Shown here: positions 13,302 to 16,150 of the stretch, piece by piece
How positions within the stretch are numbered: position 1 is the stretch's first letter
Layout: each line of letters starts with the position of its first letter
NCBI GenBank assembly: GCA_018303045.1
Contig: JAGVYX010000058.1
Location: 1 to 16,150 of the forward strand
Direction of reading: 5' to 3'
Origin: Candidatus Woesearchaeota archaeon
GTDB taxonomy: Archaea > Nanobdellota > Nanobdellia > Woesearchaeales > GW2011-AR9
Length of the DNA: 16,150 nucleotides
Notes under the pieces: model-generated
Seen by the model: the letters and a program-made list of their open reading frames with translations, nothing else
The model's database searches: none
Told to the model about the DNA's origin: nothing
Program-made: the position numbers and the translations under genes

Positions 13302-13960
13302 AAACGAACCTCCAGAAATCCCTCTAGAATAATGCCGTTGGCGATGTTAGCAAACAAGTTTAAATTTATTTTGTTTCTGGAGAATATATGGATATTTACT
13401 GGAACATTAGATCTATACCCCAGTTGCGGTATCATCCCCAAATGGATTATTTCTAAGTCCTTTTCCTCCAGAACTTCTACAGCAATGTCAATGTCGCTTT
13501 TTTCAGTGTCATCGCCTTTACGATAACTGCCAAACAAAATTATGGCTCGTGGATTGAGGAAAACCTTGCGTATTTCGTTAATAATTCCTGACTGGTAAAC
13601 TAGGTGCAAGTTGTAAGGTATCTTCCAAACAACATTATACTCATGAGACAGATCCTGGGAGATTCTCCACAAATTTCCAATAATTTCAATTTTTAGGAAT
13701 CCCTCCTTAGCCAGCTTGGCTACTATTCTGTTGGCTGTTGTTTTAGCAATTTTAAGATGGCGAGATAATTCAGTTAAACCTATTTCCCTGACAGGGTATG
13801 AAAAGAACCAGTGCATTATCTTGAGATAAGCGTCATCTTCTTCTCGGGGATTTAATTTGCTTAGAAGCTGTCTCGGTAGGCTGGTGACGTTGTTTGAACC
13901 TTGTCGTGGTCTGCTTAGCTTTTGGTTCCTACTGAGATAGGCTCTTAATTTCTTAACCAT
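13298..13960 (-). CDS. Winged-helix/nucleotidyltransferase (MNT) fusion, putative antitoxin of the HEPN-MNT pair
   Basis: This 220-residue protein has two parts. Residues about 45-100 form a winged helix: REIGLTELSRHLKIAKTTANRIVAKL followed by GFLKIEIIGNLWRIS. Residues about 125-210 form a minimal nucleotidyltransferase with the signature G144-S145, ten residues, D156-I-D158, in FGSYRKGDDTEKSDIDIAVE; these aspartates bind the metal and NTP. The HEPN gene follows with an ATGA overlap. MNT proteins of this type transfer AMP to partner HEPN toxins; the fused DNA-binding domain suggests it also controls its own promoter. A TATA box about 26 bases upstream and three GGTNACC motifs around it support autoregulation. 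A basic, disordered N-terminus (1-30) precedes the winged helix. Confidence 0.82.
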   Translation of the reverse strand: MVKKLRAYLSRNQKLSRPRQGSNNVTSLPRQLLSKLNPREEDDAYLKIMHWFFSYPVREIGLTELSRHLKIAKTTANRIVAKLAKEGFLKIEIIGNLWRISQDLSHEYNVVWKIPYNLHLVYQSGIINEIRKVFLNPRAIILFGSYRKGDDTEKSDIDIAVEVLEEKDLEIIHLGMIPQLGYRSNVPVNIHIFSRNKINLNLFANIANGIILEGFLEVRL

Positions 13961-13981
13961 ATACTTGGTAACCTCCAGAAC

Positions 13982-13989
13982 TATATAAA
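13982..13989 (-). promoter_or_regulatory. TATA box and BRE of the MNT-HEPN operon
   Basis: On the minus strand the sequence is TTTATATA, preceded by the purine-rich GGAAAG, a plausible BRE. Its centre is about 26 bases from the ATG at 13960, so transcription would start at or next to the start codon. A GGAGG lies 11 bases before that ATG but would then be outside the transcript. Confidence 0.6.
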
Positions 13990-14187
13990 CTTTCCTATTA
14001 CTTTATGGTAACCCGAGAAACCGAATGAACTTTTAGGTTACCATTATGTTTAACTCTAGAGTTAGGCGGAAATCAAACCAAATATAAATATGGTTAATTA
14101 CAATATTTAATCATTGGCTATTCTGGATTTTATTTATGCAACACAGCAGTTTGGTATTTAAGCAATAATCAATTCCTGGAAGCAATA

Positions 14188-14195
14188 TTTAAATA
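14188..14195 (+). promoter_or_regulatory. TATA-like box of lysS
   Basis: TTTAAATA is centred about 27 bases before the ATG at 14218, the leaderless spacing also seen at other genes in this window. Confidence 0.55.
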
Positions 14196-14217
14196 ATCAT
14201 CCCTTCTCTGAGAGGCA

Positions 14218-15819
14218 ATGGCTTCCTCTTCTGAAAAGAAAATCAAACGCAGCGAAGGTTCACAAGCCTTTCATTGGACAGATATCACCGCTGAAAAAAT
14301 CATCCGCGAAAAAGGAGATAAGGACAGTTACGTTGTTGCTGCCGGAATCACTCCCAGCGGAGTAGTGCATATTGGCAATTTTCGGGAGATTATTACGGCA
14401 GATTTAGTCAAGCGAGCCTTGGAAAAAAAAGGCAAGACCGTCCGCTTCATTTATTCTTGGGATAATTATGACGTTTTTAGAAAAGTTCCTAAGAACATGC
14501 CCAAGCCTGAAATTCTGGAGAAATATTTGCGAAAAGCCATAGTTGATACTCCGGATACTTTTGGCTGCCATAACAGTTATGCCGAGCATCATCAGGCTAA
14601 GGTAGAGCAGGATGTTCCTAAAGTAGGCATCCATCCGGAATTTTTATATCAGGCGGCTAAATACCGCAGCGGCAATTATGTCCCTGGCATAAAAAAAGCA
14701 TTGGAGCATACGGAAATAATTAAAAAAATCTTAAGCGATTTTCGCGAAGATCCGGTTAGTGAAGATTGGCTGCCGGTAACTTTGTTTTGCGAGATGTGCG
14801 GCAAGGATACCGTAAAAATTCTTTGGCTGGGCGGCTATCAGATTAAATACAGCTGCGGCTGCGGCCATGCTGAAGCGTTTGATTTTAAGAAAAAACCTAT
14901 TTTGAAATTAAAATGGCGGATTGACTGGCCGATGCGCTGGGACTATGAGCAGGTGGATTTTGAGCCCGGCGGCAAAGACCATTCTACAGTTGGAGGCAGT
15001 TATGATACCGGCCAACAAATCGTTAAGGAAGTGTATGATTTTACAGCTCCCAGTTACGTGATGTACGATTTCATTGGCATTAAAGGCGGAAGAGGCAAAA
15101 TGTCCAGCTCCTCGGGGGAAGTTATTGATTTAAGCGATGTGTTGGAAATTTATGAGCCGGAAATTGTGCGCTGGATTTTTGCCGGCACTCGACCGAACAG
15201 GGAATTTGTCATCAGTTTTGATGCTGATGTGTTGAAGGTGTATGAAGACTTTGACCAGTGCGAGCGGATTTATTTTGGCGAGGAAAAAGTTAATGAAAAG
15301 GAATTGATCAAGCAGAAAGCGGCTTATGAATTAAGTTCAGTGAAAAAAGTCCTGCCTAAAACCATTCCTTACCAGCCTGGCTTCCGTCATTTAACTACCC
15401 TGCTACAAATACATAGTTTAGATATTGATAAAGTGGTGGCGATGTATGAACAGGAGCTTAACAACAGCCGCGACCGCGAGCGGGTGCGGGTAAGAACGGA
15501 ATGCGCTAAAAACTGGCTGCTGAAGCATGCTCCGGAAGAATTCCGCTTTACCGTGCAGGAAAAATGTCCCATAATATTAGTGGAACAGGAAAAAAACATT
15601 CTTAAGCAATTAGCTAAGAAGTTACATAACCAAGATTGGACCGATAAAGAGCTTCATGAGGAAATGTACATATTATGCACCAATAACCAATTTCCCCATG
15701 CCGATTTCTTTAAATTGGCTTATCGAGTATTGATTAATAAAGATAAAGGGCCGCGCTTGGCTTCGTTTATACTAGCGATTGGCAAAGAGAAAGTAGCTGA
15801 ATTATTGGAGAGAGTTTAA
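14218..15819 (+). CDS. lysS: Class I lysyl-tRNA synthetase
   Basis: This 533-residue enzyme attaches lysine to tRNA-Lys. It is the class I form found in most archaea and a minority of bacteria. The Rossmann-fold signature HIGN is at residues 51-54 (SGVVHIGNFREI), and the second signature KMSSSSG is at 294-300. A zinc-binding insertion has cysteines C191, C194, C213 and C215 in CEMCGK and YSCGCGH. GGKDHSTVGGSYDTG (251-265) matches the conserved substrate-binding segment. The C-terminal helical domain (about 370-533) binds the anticodon. Length and order are typical and the frame is intact. A TATA-like box 27 bases upstream supports the start. The gene diverges from the HEPN-MNT operon and is followed by toxin-antitoxin remnants. 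Confidence 0.95.
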   Translation: MASSSEKKIKRSEGSQAFHWTDITAEKIIREKGDKDSYVVAAGITPSGVVHIGNFREIITADLVKRALEKKGKTVRFIYSWDNYDVFRKVPKNMPKPEILEKYLRKAIVDTPDTFGCHNSYAEHHQAKVEQDVPKVGIHPEFLYQAAKYRSGNYVPGIKKALEHTEIIKKILSDFREDPVSEDWLPVTLFCEMCGKDTVKILWLGGYQIKYSCGCGHAEAFDFKKKPILKLKWRIDWPMRWDYEQVDFEPGGKDHSTVGGSYDTGQQIVKEVYDFTAPSYVMYDFIGIKGGRGKMSSSSGEVIDLSDVLEIYEPEIVRWIFAGTRPNREFVISFDADVLKVYEDFDQCERIYFGEEKVNEKELIKQKAAYELSSVKKVLPKTIPYQPGFRHLTTLLQIHSLDIDKVVAMYEQELNNSRDRERVRVRTECAKNWLLKHAPEEFRFTVQEKCPIILVEQEKNILKQLAKKLHNQDWTDKELHEEMYILCTNNQFPHADFFKLAYRVLINKDKGPRLASFILAIGKEKVAELLERV

Positions 15820-15834
15820 AATTGCTCGCTGAAA

Positions 15835-15958
15835 TGGTTAAGATGTTTAAGAATATAAAAAAAGAAGCCACTATGATGAGTTTCTCCATAAAATTCAGCA
15901 AACTAAGATGAAAGAATTGTGGGATAACCAAGAAGATGAAGCTTGGCAAAATGCCTAA
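15835..15958 (+). pseudogene. Remnant of an antitoxin gene upstream of a PemK/MazF-like toxin
   Basis: A short frame from the ATG at 15835 (MVKMFKNIKK) passes through a poly-A run into a second frame. That frame reads SHYDEFLHKIQQTKMKELWD, then NQEDEAWQNA, and ends at TAA 15956-15958. The KMKELWDNxEDEAW ending resembles the C-terminal toxin-binding tail of small antitoxins. Only about 38-40 residues remain and one frame change is needed, so the gene is probably dead. It overlaps the start of the toxin remnant by 8 bases. Confidence 0.45.
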
Positions 15959-16150
15959 AGCTGGCGACATTATTCTAACAAACGTTCAGTTTACAGATAC
16001 ATCTGAGGTTAAAAAAAGACCTCGCTAATTTTATTCTCTTTGTCTAGCGAGAAGAAAAAGAAGGTTTTTGATGAGTTAGTTGAGCGATTGATTGACCTAT
16101 TTTTACTACTACAATTTTATCCTTTCAGTAAGATTTATCTCCAAAGATTG
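15951..16150 (+). pseudogene. Remnant of a PemK/MazF-family toxin gene
   Basis: From the ATG at 15951 the frame reads MPKAGDIILTNVQFTDTSEV and then KKRP before a frame change and stop at 16028. This is the hallmark N-terminus of PemK/MazF endoribonuclease toxins (GDI-x-L-x-N/D-x-x-F-T-D...KKRP). Another frame continues as SLILFSLSSEKKKKVFDELV and then ERLIDLF, which resembles the C-terminal helix of the same family. The middle of the domain, normally about 60 residues, is missing, so this is a deleted and frameshifted copy. It continues without a stop to the window edge. Confidence 0.6.

Larger units (their letters stand above)
13961..14217. promoter_or_regulatory. Divergent HEPN-MNT/lysS regulatory region with repeated palindromes
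   Basis: This 257-base gap holds no gene. TGGTAACC (13966-13973) sits between the MNT TATA box and its ATG. ATGGTAACC (14005-14013) and its inverted copy GGTTACCAT (14036-14044) lie upstream, with 22 bases between them. A perfect 14-base palindrome, TAACTCTAGAGTTA (14051-14064), follows. Next comes AACCA and its inverted copy TGGTT (14076-14080 and 14091-14095), flanking an AT-rich core. The pattern suggests operator sites for the winged helix of the MNT protein. Confidence 0.55.

Noticed and set aside
1..16150. CRISPR array, tRNA or rRNA genes
   Set aside because: No regularly spaced repeats longer than two copies and no cloverleaf or conserved rRNA segments were recognised on either strand.

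Overview
The window most likely comes from an archaeon, probably a small-genome lineage of the DPANN type; that placement is inference. The archaeal markers are a CDP-archaeol synthase (CarS), a diphthamide synthase (Dph2) and a class I lysyl-tRNA synthetase with its zinc insertion. In addition, AT-rich TATA-like boxes sit about 27 bases before many start codons, as expected for archaeal leaderless mRNAs. Against this background the window also holds a sigma-70-family protein with a near-canonical region 4, the most unexpected gene here.

Layout. Positions 1-1531 (minus strand): a sigma-70-like gene, coupled by an ATGA overlap to dph2. The dph2 gene is split by a frame change near 316 and runs off the window. 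Positions 1595-3730 (plus): a CDP-alcohol phosphatidyltransferase and an unrecognised 507-residue protein. Positions 3734-4252 (minus): carS. Positions 4398-4915 (plus): an unrecognised gene broken by a frame change. Positions 4916-5366: a non-coding leader with a 15-base palindrome and a 12-codon upstream ORF. Positions 5367-11362 (plus): two different adenosylcobalamin-dependent (class II) ribonucleotide reductases, then a PduO-type cobalamin adenosyltransferase that makes their cofactor. Positions 11399-12271 (minus): ribose-phosphate pyrophosphokinase. Positions 12370-12900 (plus): a THEP1-like NTPase. Positions 12903-13960 (minus): a HEPN-MNT toxin-antitoxin pair whose nucleotidyltransferase carries a winged helix. 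Positions 14218-15819 (plus): lysS. Positions 15835-16150: the decayed remains of a second, PemIK/MazEF-like toxin-antitoxin module.

How the genes work together. The central block is a deoxyribonucleotide module: NrdJ1, NrdJ2 and the adenosyltransferase. NrdJ1 has a C-terminal cysteine-rich tail but no ATP-cone; NrdJ2 has an ATP-cone but no cysteine tail, so the two may complement each other. Between NrdJ2 and the adenosyltransferase lies a 132-base gap with a long bulged stem and mutually exclusive pairings, overlapped by a possible 50-codon ORF. CarS and the CDP-alcohol transferase act in consecutive steps of archaeal phospholipid synthesis. The HEPN-MNT promoter is surrounded by repeated GGTNACC motifs, which suggests autoregulation by the winged helix.

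Two conserved-looking genes (dph2 and the one at 4398) are each broken by a single frame change that leaves the protein otherwise intact. Either assembly errors or real splitting could explain this.
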